DNA of 64,000 bases from Klebsiella oxytoca NBRC 105695. Lineage in GTDB: Bacteria; Pseudomonadota; Gammaproteobacteria; Enterobacterales; Enterobacteriaceae. The position numbers were made by a program, and so were the translations under genes. The notes beneath the pieces were generated by a model, which saw only the letters and a list, made by a program, of their open reading frames with translations, was not told the DNA's origin and did no database searches. The stretch covers positions 310,001-374,000 of the forward strand of contig NZ_BCZK01000002.1 of NCBI RefSeq assembly GCF_001598695.1, in the 5' to 3' direction. Shown piece after piece: positions 10,721 through 21,106 of the stretch. How positions within the stretch are numbered: the stretch's first letter is position 1; the number at the start of each line of letters is the position of its first letter.

Positions 10721-12631
10721 ATGAGTTATCAGGTCTTAGCCCGTAAATGGCGCCCACAAACCTTTGCTGACGTCGTCGGCCAGGAACATGTGCTGACCGC
10801 ACTGGCGAACGGCTTGTCGTTAGGGCGCATTCATCATGCCTATCTCTTTTCCGGCACCCGCGGCGTGGGTAAAACCTCTATCGCACGCCTGCTGGCAAAA
10901 GGATTAAACTGTGAAACCGGTATTACCGCCACGCCATGCGGCGTCTGCGATAACTGCCGTGAAATAGAACAGGGGCGCTTTGTCGATCTGATAGAGATCG
11001 ATGCCGCTTCGCGCACCAAAGTCGAAGATACCCGCGATCTGCTGGATAACGTGCAGTACGCGCCGGCCCGCGGTCGCTTCAAGGTCTATCTGATCGATGA
11101 AGTCCATATGCTTTCGCGCCACAGCTTCAACGCGTTGTTAAAAACGCTGGAGGAGCCGCCGGCGCACGTAAAATTTCTGCTGGCGACCACCGATCCGCAG
11201 AAGCTGCCGGTGACCATTCTTTCCCGCTGCCTGCAGTTCCATCTTAAGGCGCTGGATGTCGAACAGATTCGCCATCAGCTTGAGCATATCCTCGGCGTCG
11301 AGCAGATCGCTTTCGAACCGCGCGCGCTGCAGCTGCTGTCGCGCGCGGCGGATGGCAGCCTGCGCGATGCATTAAGCCTGACCGATCAGGCTATCGCCAG
11401 CGGCGACGGCCGTCTGACGGCTGAATCCGTTAGCACCATGCTCGGTACGCTTGACGACGATCAGGCGCTCTCGCTGATTGAAGCGCTGGTGGCCGCCGAT
11501 GGCGAACGCGTCATGGCCGGCGTCAATGAAGCTGCCGCTCGCGGCGTGGAGTGGGAGGCTTTGCTGGTGGAAATGCAGAGCCTGTTGCACCGCATTGCAA
11601 TGGTTCAGCTGTCGCCGTCGGCGCTGGGGGCGGATATGGCCGCGATAGAGCTACGCATGCGCGAGCTGGCGCGGACGGTGCCGCCTACCGATGTTCAGCT
11701 GTACTATCAAACGTTATTAATTGGCCGTAAAGAGCTTCCATACGCGCCGGATCGCCGGATGGGCGTTGAGATGACGCTTCTGCGTGCGCTGGCGTTCCAT
11801 CCGCGTATGCCGCTGCCGGAACCGGAGGCGCCGCCGGCGCAGGCTATTCAGGCCGCCCCTGCACAGCAGTCCGCCCCGGCATCCGCTCCACCGCCGCCGC
11901 CGCCGCAGAATTTGCCGCAGACCACCAGCCAGGTGCTGGCGGCACGCAGCCAACTGCAGCGCAGCCAGGGAGCGCCCACCCCAAAAAAGAGTGAACCGGC
12001 AGCCGCTTCCCGCGCGCGGCCGGTGAATAACGCTGCGCTGGAACGACTGAGTTCGATTACTGAACGCGTACAGGCGCGTCCGGCTGCTGCTGCGCTGGAA
12101 AAAGCGCCGGCGAAAAAAGAAGCTTATCGCTGGAAATCGACGACGGTTGTTGAAACCGTGAAAGAAGAAGTGGCGACGCCGAAGGCGCTGAAAAAAGCGC
12201 TGGAGCATGAAAAAACGCCGGAACTGGCGGCAAAACTGGCTATTGAAGCGGTCGAGCGCGATAGCTGGGCGGCGGAAGTCAGCCGGCTTGCGGTGCCAAA
12301 GCTGGTGGAGCAGGTCGCCCTCAATGCCTGGAAAGAGCAGGAGGGCAACCGCGTCTGCCTGCATCTTCGCCCGAACCAGCGGCACCTGAATTCGGCGGGC
12401 GCGCAGCAAAAGCTGGCGGAAGCGCTCGGTATTTTGTACGGTACGCCGGTTGAATTGACCATCGTGGAAGATGATAATCCCGCGATGCGCACGCCGCTTG
12501 AGTGGCGGCAGGCAATTTATGAAGAAAAGCTCGCGCAGGCGCGTGAAGCGATTATTGCGGATAATAACATTCAGACGCTGCGTCGATTTTTCGATGCGGA
12601 CCTGGATGAAGAGAGTATTCGCCCCATTTGA
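10721..12631 (+). CDS. dnaX: DNA polymerase III subunits tau and gamma
   Basis: Clamp-loader ATPase and organiser of the polymerase III holoenzyme. Full translation gives tau, 636 aa (E. coli 643). The N-terminal AAA+ domain has Walker A GTRGVGKTS (about 45-53), a zinc module C-x8-C-x2-C-x2-C near 64-79, the DEVHML Walker B-type motif (about 126-131) and sensor/SRC motif LSRC. A Pro/Ala-rich linker (about 365-440) precedes the DnaB- and alpha-binding domains IV-V. A conserved -1 frameshift site (separate entry) yields the shorter gamma of 424 aa. It is followed closely by ybaB and recR. Confidence 0.98.
   Translation: MSYQVLARKWRPQTFADVVGQEHVLTALANGLSLGRIHHAYLFSGTRGVGKTSIARLLAKGLNCETGITATPCGVCDNCREIEQGRFVDLIEIDAASRTKVEDTRDLLDNVQYAPARGRFKVYLIDEVHMLSRHSFNALLKTLEEPPAHVKFLLATTDPQKLPVTILSRCLQFHLKALDVEQIRHQLEHILGVEQIAFEPRALQLLSRAADGSLRDALSLTDQAIASGDGRLTAESVSTMLGTLDDDQALSLIEALVAADGERVMAGVNEAAARGVEWEALLVEMQSLLHRIAMVQLSPSALGADMAAIELRMRELARTVPPTDVQLYYQTLLIGRKELPYAPDRRMGVEMTLLRALAFHPRMPLPEPEAPPAQAIQAAPAQQSAPASAPPPPPPQNLPQTTSQVLAARSQLQRSQGAPTPKKSEPAAASRARPVNNAALERLSSITERVQARPAAAALEKAPAKKEAYRWKSTTVVETVKEEVATPKALKKALEHEKTPELAAKLAIEAVERDSWAAEVSRLAVPKLVEQVALNAWKEQEGNRVCLHLRPNQRHLNSAGAQQKLAEALGILYGTPVELTIVEDDNPAMRTPLEWRQAIYEEKLAQAREAIIADNNIQTLRRFFDADLDEESIRPI
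11967..12024 (+). promoter_or_regulatory. dnaX programmed -1 frameshift signal (gamma subunit)
   Basis: Slippery heptamer A AAA AAG at 11983-11989, in phase with codons K422-K423. An internal Shine-Dalgarno-like AGGGAGC lies upstream (11967-11973) and a stem ACCGGC (11995-12000) / GCCGGT (12019-12024) downstream. After slipping, the -1 frame reads GAG then TGA (11992-11994), so gamma ends ...KKE at 424 aa, the same ending as in E. coli. Confidence 0.93.
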
Positions 12632-12643
12632 TTGCAAGTCTGA

Positions 12644-13020
<377 letters not shown>

Positions 13021-13021
<1 letters not shown>

Positions 13022-13626
13022 TGCAAACCAGTCCGCTGTTAACGCAGCTTATGGAAGCACTGCGCTGCCTGCCGGGCGTCGGCCCGAAGTCGGCGCAGCG
13101 CATGGCGTTTACCCTGCTGCAGCGCGATCGCAGCGGCGGGATGCGCCTGGCGCAAGCGCTGACGCGCGCGATGTCGGAAATCGGCCACTGCGCCGATTGC
13201 CGCACATTCACCGAGCAGGAGGTATGCAATATTTGCAGCAACCCTCGGCGGAAGGAAAACGGCCAGATCTGCGTGGTAGAGAGCCCAGCGGATATCTACG
13301 CTATCGAGCAGACCGGGCAGTTTTCCGGTCGTTATTTTGTGCTGATGGGCCATCTGTCGCCGCTTGACGGCATCGGGCCGGATGACATTGGGCTCGATCG
13401 CCTGGAGCAGCGTCTGCGTGACGAATCGATGCAGGAAGTGATCCTCGCAACCAACCCAACGGTTGAAGGGGAGGCGACCGCGAACTATATCGCCGAGCTT
13501 TGCGCGCAGTATGGCGTAGAGGCGAGCCGTATCGCTCATGGCGTACCGGTCGGCGGCGAGCTGGAAATGGTTGACGGCACAACGCTGTCACACTCTCTTG
13601 CCGGACGGCATAAGATTCGTTTTTAA
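13021..13626 (+). CDS. recR: Recombination protein RecR
   Basis: RecFOR-pathway protein that helps load RecA on gapped, SSB-coated DNA; it forms a ring clamp. The 201 aa match the E. coli length. Features in order are the helix-hairpin-helix [15 protein letters not shown] (16-30), a four-Cys zinc finger (C57, C60, C69, C72) and the Toprim domain starting [14 protein letters not shown] (about 83). The C-terminal Walker-like segment and [16 protein letters not shown] follow. The ATG overlaps the ybaB stop. An inverted repeat (GGAGGC at 13633, GCCTCC at 13649) follows the stop and may end the dnaX-ybaB-recR transcript. Confidence 0.97.
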
Positions 13627-13655
13627 TCAAACGGAGGCGCTTTTCGGGGCCTCCG

Positions 13656-13684
13656 CTTGAAAACGTCTTCCTCTGTCCCCATCT
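13656..13684 (+). promoter_or_regulatory. Heat-shock (sigma-32) promoter of htpG
   Basis: A -35 element CTTGAAA (13656-13662) and a -10 element CCCCATCT (13677-13684), separated by 14 bp. This is a full match to the sigma-32 consensus CTTGAAA-N11-16-CCCCATnT, 54 bp upstream of the htpG start. Confidence 0.88.
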
Positions 13685-13737
13685 CACCCTCAACGGTTTT
13701 TTTACCATTAACAATGGCATTGTTGAGGTTGATTTAG

Positions 13738-15612
13738 ATGAAAGGACAAGAAACTCGTGGTTTTCAGTCAGAGGTTAAGCAGCTTCTGCACCTGATGATC
13801 CATTCTCTTTATTCCAACAAAGAAATTTTCCTGCGTGAGCTGATTTCCAACGCCTCCGATGCGGCCGACAAGCTGCGCTTCCGCGCCCTGTCCCAGCCGG
13901 ATCTGTATGAAGGCGACGGCGAACTGCGCGTGCGTGTTTCATTTGATAAAGACAACCGCACCCTGACCATTGCCGATAACGGCATTGGTATGAACCGCGA
14001 TGAAGTGATTGACCATCTCGGCACCATCGCCAAGTCCGGCACCAAAGCATTCCTTGAGTCCATGGGCTCTGACCAGGCGAAAGACAGCCAGCTGATTGGC
14101 CAGTTCGGCGTGGGCTTCTATTCAGCGTTTATTGTCGCCGATAAAGTCACCGTACGTACCCGCGCGGCGGGAGACAGCGCAGAAAATGGCGTATTCTGGG
14201 AGTCCGCCGGCGAAGGCGAATATACCGTTGCCGACATTAACAAAGCCGATCGCGGTACCGAGATCACGCTGCACCTGCGCGAAGGCGAGGATGATTTCCT
14301 CAACGACTGGCGCGTGCGTTCGATCATCAGCAAATACTCCGATCACATCGCGCTGCCGGTGGAAATTGAAAAACGCGAAGAAGTGGACGGTGAAACCGTC
14401 ATTACCTGGGAGAAAATTAACAAAGCCCAGGCGCTGTGGACGCGCAATAAGTCGGAAATCAAAGACGACGAGTACAACGAGTTTTATAAGCATATTGCCC
14501 ATGACTACAGCGATCCGCTGACCTGGAGCCACAACCGCGTTGAAGGCAAGCAGGAGTACACCAGCCTGCTGTATATCCCGTCGCAGGCGCCATGGGATAT
14601 GTGGAATCGCGACCATAAACACGGCCTGAAGCTGTACGTACAGCGCGTTTTCATCATGGATGACGCTGAGCAGTTTATGCCGAACTACCTGCGCTTCGTC
14701 CGCGGCCTGGTCGACTCCAACGATCTGCCGCTGAATGTGTCGCGTGAAATCCTTCAGGACAGCAGCGTGACCCGCAATCTGCGCACTGCGCTGAGCAAGC
14801 GCGCCCTGCAGATGCTGGAAAAACTGGCGAAAGACGACGCGGAAAAATATCAGACCTTCTGGCAGCAGTTTGGCCTGGTGCTGAAAGAAGGCCCGGCGGA
14901 AGATCACGCTAACCAGCAGACCATTGCTAAACTGCTGCGTTTCGCCAGTACCCATACCGATTCCGCCGCGCAGACCGTGTCGCTGGAAGAGTACGTCTCC
15001 CGCATGAAAGAAGGGCAGGAGAAGATTTACTACATTACCGCCGACAGCTACGCCGCCGCGAAGAGCAGCCCGCATCTGGAACTGCTGCGTAAGAAAGGCA
15101 TTGAAGTGCTGCTGCTTTCCGATCGCATCGACGAGTGGATGATGAGCTATCTGACCGAGTTCGACGGTAAGCCGTTCCAGTCGGTGGCGAAAGCCGATGA
15201 GTCGCTGGATAAGCTGACGGACGAAGTGGATGAAACCACAAAAGAAGCTGAGAAGGCGCTGGAGCCGTTCGTTGAGCGAGCCAAAACGCTGCTCGGCGAC
15301 CGGGTGAAAGAGGTTCGCCTGACCCATCGTCTGACCGATACGCCGGCCATCGTTACCACCGACGCGGATGAAATGAGCACCCAAATGGCGAAACTGTTTG
15401 CCGCTGCGGGCCAGGCCGCGCCGGAAGTGAAGTACATCTTCGAACTGAACCCGCTGCATCCGCTGGTAAAACGCGCGGCGGACACTCAGGATGATGCGCA
15501 ATTCGGCGAGTGGGTTGAGCTGCTTCTCGATCAGGCGCTGCTGGCCGAGCGCGGTACGCTGGAAGATCCGAACCAGTTTATTCGCCGCATGAACCAGCTG
15601 CTGGCGTCGTAA
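13738..15612 (+). CDS. htpG: Chaperone HtpG (bacterial Hsp90)
   Basis: ATP-dependent cytoplasmic chaperone that works with DnaK on client remodelling. It is 624 aa, as in E. coli. The N-terminal GHKL ATPase domain (1-215) shows the catalytic Glu/Asn helix ([18 protein letters not shown]), the nucleotide motif [12 protein letters not shown] and the lid segment [11 protein letters not shown]. The middle domain carries [11 protein letters not shown] with its catalytic Arg. The C-terminal dimer domain ends [12 protein letters not shown] textbook sigma-32 promoter precedes it. The gene is monocistronic between recR and adk. Confidence 0.98.
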   Translation: MKGQETRGFQSEVKQLLHLMIHSLYSNKEIFLRELISNASDAADKLRFRALSQPDLYEGDGELRVRVSFDKDNRTLTIADNGIGMNRDEVIDHLGTIAKSGTKAFLESMGSDQAKDSQLIGQFGVGFYSAFIVADKVTVRTRAAGDSAENGVFWESAGEGEYTVADINKADRGTEITLHLREGEDDFLNDWRVRSIISKYSDHIALPVEIEKREEVDGETVITWEKINKAQALWTRNKSEIKDDEYNEFYKHIAHDYSDPLTWSHNRVEGKQEYTSLLYIPSQAPWDMWNRDHKHGLKLYVQRVFIMDDAEQFMPNYLRFVRGLVDSNDLPLNVSREILQDSSVTRNLRTALSKRALQMLEKLAKDDAEKYQTFWQQFGLVLKEGPAEDHANQQTIAKLLRFASTHTDSAAQTVSLEEYVSRMKEGQEKIYYITADSYAAAKSSPHLELLRKKGIEVLLLSDRIDEWMMSYLTEFDGKPFQSVAKADESLDKLTDEVDETTKEAEKALEPFVERAKTLLGDRVKEVRLTHRLTDTPAIVTTDADEMSTQMAKLFAAAGQAAPEVKYIFELNPLHPLVKRAADTQDDAQFGEWVELLLDQALLAERGTLEDPNQFIRRMNQLLAS

Positions 15613-15618
15613 TCTTTC

Positions 15619-15782
15619 CCCTCAGCCTCACCCTCTCCCTGTCAGGGGAGAGGGGACTTGCCCGGCATTGACATGCTGGCGCGGAGGCTGTCATCGTTTA
15701 GCCTGCTTCTCCCTGTTCCCCTGCTGGCTCCGGCGCGTGTTTTCTTCCTTGCCCTGCGGGAGAGGAGCGGAATGAGGGCAAC
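15619..15782. repeat. Imperfect palindromic repeat between htpG and adk
   Basis: The 303-bp htpG-adk gap has no gene. Its first half is a pyrimidine/purine palindrome. A local hairpin CCTCTCCCT/AGGGGAGAGG lies at 15632-15653. The outer arm (CCCCTCAGCCTCACCCTCTCC) is answered at 15757-15781 by a GGGAGAGG...ATGAGGG arm. It resembles the C-T-rich intergenic palindromes scattered in enterobacterial genomes. The second half (15783-15915) is AT-richer and should hold the adk promoter. Confidence 0.55.
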
Positions 15783-15882
15783 AAAACGCACTCTACGTAA
15801 AATATCTCACCATTAACCGTTTCAGCCGCCCCGCCTTCCTTGAGCCATCCGCGTTCTGGTGGTATGGTTTAGCGTTTTTTGA

Positions 15883-16560
<678 letters not shown>

Positions 16561-16567
16561 TTCCGTT

Positions 16568-16610
16568 AGTTCTCATCCCGCAGCGGCGGGGTGAGAACTC
16601 CTCTCATTTT
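16568..16610 (+). terminator. adk terminator
   Basis: Stem AGTTCTCATCCCGC (16568-16581) / GCGGGGTGAGAACT (16586-16599) with a 4-nt loop, then CCTCTCATTTTA. It begins 8 nt after the adk stop. Confidence 0.75.
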
Positions 16611-16687
16611 ACCTTTTTCTATGATTGGTTCCGTTTAGCGCCATTTCAGCTACAATTGTCAGCGATTCAAATGGTTAAGAGGCGGTA

Positions 16688-17650
16688 ATGCATCAGACGA
16701 AAACAGGTATCTTATTAGCCAATTTAGGCACTCCCGATGCGCCCACGCCCGACGCGGTTAAGCGCTATCTACGACAGTTTCTTAGCGATCGGCGCGTGGT
16801 GGATACCTCCCGTCTACTGTGGTGGCCGTTGCTGCGCGGCGTGATACTGCCCCTGCGCGCCCCCAGGGTCGCTAAGCTCTATCAGTCCATCTGGATGGAA
16901 GACGGCTCGCCGCTGATGGTCTATAGCCAGCAGCAGAGGCAGGCGCTGGCCGCGCGGCTTCCGGATACGCCGGTGGCGCTGGGGATGAGCTACGGCTCGC
17001 CGTCGCTGGAGAGCGCGGTGGATGAACTGCTGGCGCAGGGTGTGGACCACATCGTGGTGCTACCGCTCTATCCGCAATACTCCTGTTCTACCGTGGCGGC
17101 GGTCTGGGATGAGCTGGGGCGTATCCTCGCCGGAAAGCGCGCGATTCCCGGCATCTCTTTTATTCGCGACTATGCCGATGATGTGGACTACATTCACGCG
17201 CTGGCCGCCAGCGTACGCGCTTCGTTTGCGGTGCACGGCGAGCCGGATTTACTGCTGCTCTCCTATCATGGGATTCCACAGCGTTACGCTCAGCAAGGGG
17301 ATACCTATCCTCAGCGCTGTCGCGATACCACTCGTGAGCTGGTTTCAGCCCTTGGTCTGTCGCCTGACCGGGTCATGATGACTTTTCAGTCGCGCTTTGG
17401 TCGTGAGCCGTGGCTGACGCCCTATACTGACGAAACGCTGAAAATGCTCGGTGAGAAAGGGGTGAAGCATATTCAGGTTATCTGCCCCGGCTTTGCTGCC
17501 GATTGCCTGGAGACGCTGGAAGAGATCGCGGTGCAAAACCGGGAAATCTTCCTTGAAGCCGGCGGCCAGCAATATGAGTACATACCGGCGCTTAATGCGG
17601 ACACCGCGCATATTGAAATGATGGTCAACCTGACGGCGAAATATCGCTGA
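16688..17650 (+). CDS. hemH: Ferrochelatase
   Basis: Last step of haem synthesis: inserts Fe2+ into protoporphyrin IX. The product is 320 aa, as in E. coli. The opening [20 protein letters not shown] is the family N-terminus. The metal-binding His lies in [20 protein letters not shown] (about 190-210), and the acidic partner Glu in the C-terminal [16 protein letters not shown] (about 255-270). In E. coli K-12 the esterase gene aes lies between hemH and gsk. Here gsk starts 63 bp after hemH, so aes is missing. Confidence 0.97.
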   Translation: MHQTKTGILLANLGTPDAPTPDAVKRYLRQFLSDRRVVDTSRLLWWPLLRGVILPLRAPRVAKLYQSIWMEDGSPLMVYSQQQRQALAARLPDTPVALGMSYGSPSLESAVDELLAQGVDHIVVLPLYPQYSCSTVAAVWDELGRILAGKRAIPGISFIRDYADDVDYIHALAASVRASFAVHGEPDLLLLSYHGIPQRYAQQGDTYPQRCRDTTRELVSALGLSPDRVMMTFQSRFGREPWLTPYTDETLKMLGEKGVKHIQVICPGFAADCLETLEEIAVQNREIFLEAGGQQYEYIPALNADTAHIEMMVNLTAKYR

Positions 17651-17661
17651 TCGCGCGTGCG

Positions 17662-17687
17662 GCGGGGAGTATGCTACTATTCCCCGC
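17662..17687 (+). terminator. Hairpin between hemH and gsk
   Basis: Stem GCGGGGA (17662-17668) / TCCCCGC (17681-17687) with a 12-nt loop, then TTGTTCAC. A weak terminator candidate; it lies so close to gsk that it could also sit within that gene's promoter. Confidence 0.4.
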
Positions 17688-17713
17688 TTGTTCACTGTCA
17701 ATAAATCGCCACT

Positions 17714-19018
17714 ATGAAATTTCCCGGTAAACGCAAATCCAAACACTATTTTCCCGTCAACGCTCGCGATCCGCTGCTGCAACAAATTCAGCCGGACAAT
17801 GAGTCTAACGTCGCCTGGGTCGTCGGCATCGATCAAACCCTGGTCGATATCGAAGCGAAAGTGGATGAGGCGTTTATCGTACGCTACGGCCTGAGCGCCG
17901 GGCATTCGCTGGTGATTGAGGATGATGTCGCCGAAGCGTTGTACCAGGAACTGGTCCGCAACGATCTGATTACCCACCAGTTTGCCGGTGGTACCATCGG
18001 AAACACCATGCACAACTACTCGGTGCTGGCGGATGACCGCTCGGTTCTGCTTGGCGTCATGTGCAGCAATATTGAAATCGGCGGCTACGCCTATCGCTAC
18101 CTGTGCAACACCTCCAGCCGTACCGATCTGAACTACCTGCAAGGCGTGGATGGCGCGATTGGTCGCTGCTTTACCCTTATTAGCGACTCCGGCGAGCGCA
18201 CCTTTGCGATCAGCCCCGGCCATATGAATAAGCTCCGCCCGGAAAGCATTCCGGAAAGCGTGATCGCCGGCGCTTCCGCGCTGGTGCTGACCTCCTACCT
18301 CGTCCGCTGCAAGCCGGGTGAGCCGATGCCGGACGCGACGATGCAGGCCATCAAATATGCGAAAAAGCACGATGTACCGGTGGTCCTGACCCTGGGGACT
18401 AAATACGTTATCGCTGATAATCCGGCGTGGTGGCAGGCGTTCCTCAAAGAACACGTTTCTATTCTGGCGATGAACGAAGAGGAGGCGGAAGCGCTGACCG
18501 GACTATCCGATCCGCTGCTGGCTTCCGACAAGGCGCTGGAGTGGGTTGACCTGGTACTGTGCACCGCCGGGCCCGCCGGGCTGTATATGGCCAGTTTTAC
18601 CGAGGATGAGGCTAAGCGCAAAACGCAGCATCCGCTGCTGCCTGGCGCGATTGCCGAGTTTAACCAGTATGAATTCAGCCGCGCGATGCGCCACCAGGAC
18701 TGCGAGAATCCGCTGCGTATTTATTCGCATATCGCACCCTATATGGGCGGGCCGGAGAAGATCATGAACACCAACGGCGCCGGCGACGGCGCGCTGGCGG
18801 CACTGCTGCACGACATCACCGCTAATAATTATCATCGCAATAACGTGCCGAACTCCAGCAAGCACAAATGCAAATGGCTGACCTATTCCTCGCTGGCGCA
18901 GGTGTGTAAATACGCTAACCGCGTGAGCTATCAGGTGCTGAACCAGCATTCACCGCGTCTGACCCGCGGCCTGCCGGAGCGTGAAGATAGTCTGGAAGAG
19001 GCCTACTGGGATCGTTAA
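17714..19018 (+). CDS. gsk: Inosine-guanosine kinase
   Basis: Purine salvage kinase that phosphorylates guanosine and inosine with ATP. At 434 aa it has the same length as E. coli Gsk. It belongs to the PfkB/ribokinase family: the nucleoside-side motif GGTIGNTMHNYSVLADD is at about 94-110, and the catalytic anion hole NTNGAGDGALAALLHD is at about 353-368, with the Asp base in GAGD. The N-terminus is basic (KFPGKRKSKHYFPVNARDP). It is transcribed towards the convergent ybaL with a bidirectional-looking hairpin between. Confidence 0.97.
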   Translation: MKFPGKRKSKHYFPVNARDPLLQQIQPDNESNVAWVVGIDQTLVDIEAKVDEAFIVRYGLSAGHSLVIEDDVAEALYQELVRNDLITHQFAGGTIGNTMHNYSVLADDRSVLLGVMCSNIEIGGYAYRYLCNTSSRTDLNYLQGVDGAIGRCFTLISDSGERTFAISPGHMNKLRPESIPESVIAGASALVLTSYLVRCKPGEPMPDATMQAIKYAKKHDVPVVLTLGTKYVIADNPAWWQAFLKEHVSILAMNEEEAEALTGLSDPLLASDKALEWVDLVLCTAGPAGLYMASFTEDEAKRKTQHPLLPGAIAEFNQYEFSRAMRHQDCENPLRIYSHIAPYMGGPEKIMNTNGAGDGALAALLHDITANNYHRNNVPNSSKHKCKWLTYSSLAQVCKYANRVSYQVLNQHSPRLTRGLPEREDSLEEAYWDR

Positions 19019-19033
19019 GCCGGTAAATAAAGT

Positions 19034-19055
19034 CGGCCCCGGGGAGTCGGGGCCG
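19034..19055. terminator. Hairpin between convergent gsk and ybaL
   Basis: Eight-bp stem CGGCCCCG (19034-19041) / CGGGGCCG (19048-19055), loop GGAGTC. Read on the minus strand it is followed by ACTTTATTT, so it better fits the ybaL transcript, but it may block both. Confidence 0.6.
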
Positions 19056-19061
19056 GAAGCA

Positions 19062-20738
19062 TTAACCGGTAATAAGCTCGCCGGCTGGCGGCGTTTCAAG
19101 CAGCTTAAGCATGGCGCGGGCGATTTCTCGCTCGCCCATCACTACCTGGTTGGCGCCGCGTTCAACAATATATTCCACCTCATCGTCGTAATGCGCGCGC
19201 GCGATGATCTCGATATTCGGGCACTTCTCGCGCGCTGAGGCCACGATCTCTCCGGCCTCGTAACCGTTAGGGATGGTGAGCAGTAGCCAGCGCGCGCAGT
19301 CCAGATGCGCCAGATTCATTATCTCTTCATTGGCGGCGTTACCTAAAACTGCGCGAATACCCCGCGCGCGCAGTTCGTCAACGCGGGTGCGCGATGTTTC
19401 GATAACTACCAGCGGTATCCCCTGAGCCATCAGTTTTTCACCAAGCAGGCTCCCGACGCGACCGAAACCGACCAGCAGCGCATGGTTACAGATATCAACG
19501 GGGATCTGTTTCTCATCTTCCAGCACTTCTTCCAGCGTCTGTTCGTCCAGCGTCTCCGTTTTATCGAGGTATTTTTCCAGCAGGGTAAACAGGACCGGGT
19601 TGAGCATGATGGAGATAATGGCGCCGGCAAGCACCAGGTTCTGCCCGGCCTGCGGCAGCAGATCCAGCGCCATTCCCAGACCAGCAAGAATAAAGGCGAA
19701 TTCACCGATTTGCGCCAGACTGGCGGCAATGGTCAGGGCAGTGCGCGGCGAGTGGCCGAACATCCGCACCAGGAAGAAGGCGGCAGCCGATTTACCGAAA
19801 ATGATGATAGCCAGCGTCGCCAGTACTGCCAGCGGCTGCTCAAGCAGAATCATCGGGTCGAACAGCATTCCGACGGAGACAAAGAACAGCACGGCGAAGG
19901 CGTCGCGCAGCGGCAGCGTATCGTGGGCCGCGCGATGGCTGAGCTCGGATTCATTGAGCACCATACCGGCGAAAAAGGCGCCGAGGGCGAAGGAGACGTC
20001 AAATAGTTCAACGGCGCCGAAAGCGATGCCGAGCGCTAACGCCAGTACCGACAGTGTAAACAGCTCGCGTGAACCGGTTGCCGCGCTGCGCGACATAATC
20101 CACGGCACCAGGCGGCGGCCGACGAGCATCATAATGGCGATGAAGGCGACGACTTTGCCGATGGTAATACTCATATCGAGGGCCAGAGAAGCCAGGCCCA
20201 CGTCGCCTTTCTCGGTCATGCCGGCAACCGCCGGCAGCAGCACCAGCGTCAGAACCATCACCAGATCTTCAACAATCAGCCAGCCGATGGCGATTTGCCC
20301 CCGCTGGCTATCAATAAGCTGCCGTTCTTCCAGCGCGCGCAGCAGCACCACGGTACTGGCGGTAGAAAGACACAGACCAAAAACGATACCGGTCATTAAC
20401 GACCAGCCCAGCATGGCAGAGAGCGCCATACCCAACAGGGTCGCTACGGCTATCTGGGCGATAGCGCCCGGGATGGCGATGGCCTTAACCGCCATCAGAT
20501 CTTTTAAGGAGAAATGCAGACCCACGCCGAACATCAGCAGGATCACGCCGAGCTCGGCCAGTTCCGGTGCCAGCTTGGTATCAGCAACAAAACCTGGGGT
20601 AAAAGGTCCGGCCAGCACGCCCGCTAATAGATATCCCACCAGAGGAGAAATACGTAGCTTATTGGCAATCATGCCGAGAATAAAGGCGAGCACAAGGCCG
20701 CCGACAATGGTGGTGATTAGCGGTGTTGCGTGGTGCAT
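19062..20738 (-). CDS. ybaL: Putative CPA2 cation/proton antiporter YbaL
   Basis: Kef-type monovalent cation:proton antiporter of the inner membrane; the transported ion of YbaL itself is not established. The start MHHATPLITT at 20738 gives 558 aa, matching E. coli; a longer frame to 20789 lacks support. About 12 membrane helices fill residues 5-380, including LMFGVGLHFSLKDL and the CPA2-type ALGAFFAGMVLNESE. An RCK/TrkA-N domain with the NAD-type GFGRVGSLLGEKL fold starts near 420 and would gate the transporter. A 136-bp palindromic element lies just upstream of its start. Confidence 0.95.
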   Translation of the reverse strand: MHHATPLITTIVGGLVLAFILGMIANKLRISPLVGYLLAGVLAGPFTPGFVADTKLAPELAELGVILLMFGVGLHFSLKDLMAVKAIAIPGAIAQIAVATLLGMALSAMLGWSLMTGIVFGLCLSTASTVVLLRALEERQLIDSQRGQIAIGWLIVEDLVMVLTLVLLPAVAGMTEKGDVGLASLALDMSITIGKVVAFIAIMMLVGRRLVPWIMSRSAATGSRELFTLSVLALALGIAFGAVELFDVSFALGAFFAGMVLNESELSHRAAHDTLPLRDAFAVLFFVSVGMLFDPMILLEQPLAVLATLAIIIFGKSAAAFFLVRMFGHSPRTALTIAASLAQIGEFAFILAGLGMALDLLPQAGQNLVLAGAIISIMLNPVLFTLLEKYLDKTETLDEQTLEEVLEDEKQIPVDICNHALLVGFGRVGSLLGEKLMAQGIPLVVIETSRTRVDELRARGIRAVLGNAANEEIMNLAHLDCARWLLLTIPNGYEAGEIVASAREKCPNIEIIARAHYDDEVEYIVERGANQVVMGEREIARAMLKLLETPPAGELITG

Positions 20739-20778
20739 TCCGTCTCCTTGCAGTGGTGAGCTGATCCATTTTCGGTAC

Positions 20779-20914
20779 ATACCCGTCATGCTTCAATTTG
20801 CATGGGCGTAGGCTTTATTACTTAGCTCATCCATGAGCCTCGCCCTTGGGGGCCAGCGCCAGCGCTGTTCAAGGCACAAGTGGCTTGTCCTGCAACTTGA
20901 ATGAATTAGGGTAT
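20779..20914. repeat. 136-bp palindromic intergenic element upstream of ybaL
   Basis: The ends are inverted: ATACCC...CTTCAATTTGCA at the left and TGCAACTTGAATGAATTAGGGTAT at the right end (20891-20914). The GC-rich interior contains nested inverted segments. It resembles the ATACCC...GGGTAT palindromic elements that recur in Yersinia, Serratia and related genomes. It begins 40 bp upstream of the ybaL start. The rest of this 368-bp ybaL-fsr gap (20915-21073) is AT-rich with no ORF I would support. Confidence 0.7.
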
Positions 20915-21073
20915 AAAACCAAAAAACCGAATAATAGTTTATGACACTTTCAGCGGTTTTGTTTATGAATAATCGTTGAATTTTGCAGAAAAATGCAATT
21001 GACGTGCAAAAAAGCACGGAGCGCAAAATGGCAGCAGCTTATGCGGGGTAATGCTGGTGGGGTAAGGGATTGT

Positions 21074-21100
21074 GGTAGCCAAAGTTACACTTTGGCTACC
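21074..21100 (-). terminator. fsr 3' hairpin
   Basis: Perfect 12-bp stem GGTAGCCAAAGT / ACTTTGGCTACC with loop TAC, 6 nt past the fsr stop. No U-tract follows on the minus strand, so it may be a processing or stability hairpin or a non-canonical terminator. Confidence 0.6.
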
Positions 21101-21106
21101 GAAGAA

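Noticed and set aside
11717-12637. 306-codon Arg/Phe-rich frame antisense to dnaX
   Set aside because: Its repeats mirror the Pro/Ala/Lys linker of tau; a shadow frame.
14122-15501. 459-codon open frame antisense to htpG
   Set aside because: It mirrors a highly conserved gene, has no recognisable domain and reflects codon bias of the sense strand.
17345-18454. 369-codon open frame antisense to hemH/gsk
   Set aside because: Spans two conserved genes in antisense; no motif seen.
19600-20811. 403-codon open frame antisense to ybaL
   Set aside because: Low-complexity Ser/Arg/Thr-rich shadow of a membrane-protein gene; no ribosome-binding site or homology recognised.
21074-21100. Possible small RNA or tRNA-like hairpin after fsr
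   Set aside because: A simple 12-bp stem directly after the stop codon; explained as the 3' end of the fsr mRNA.
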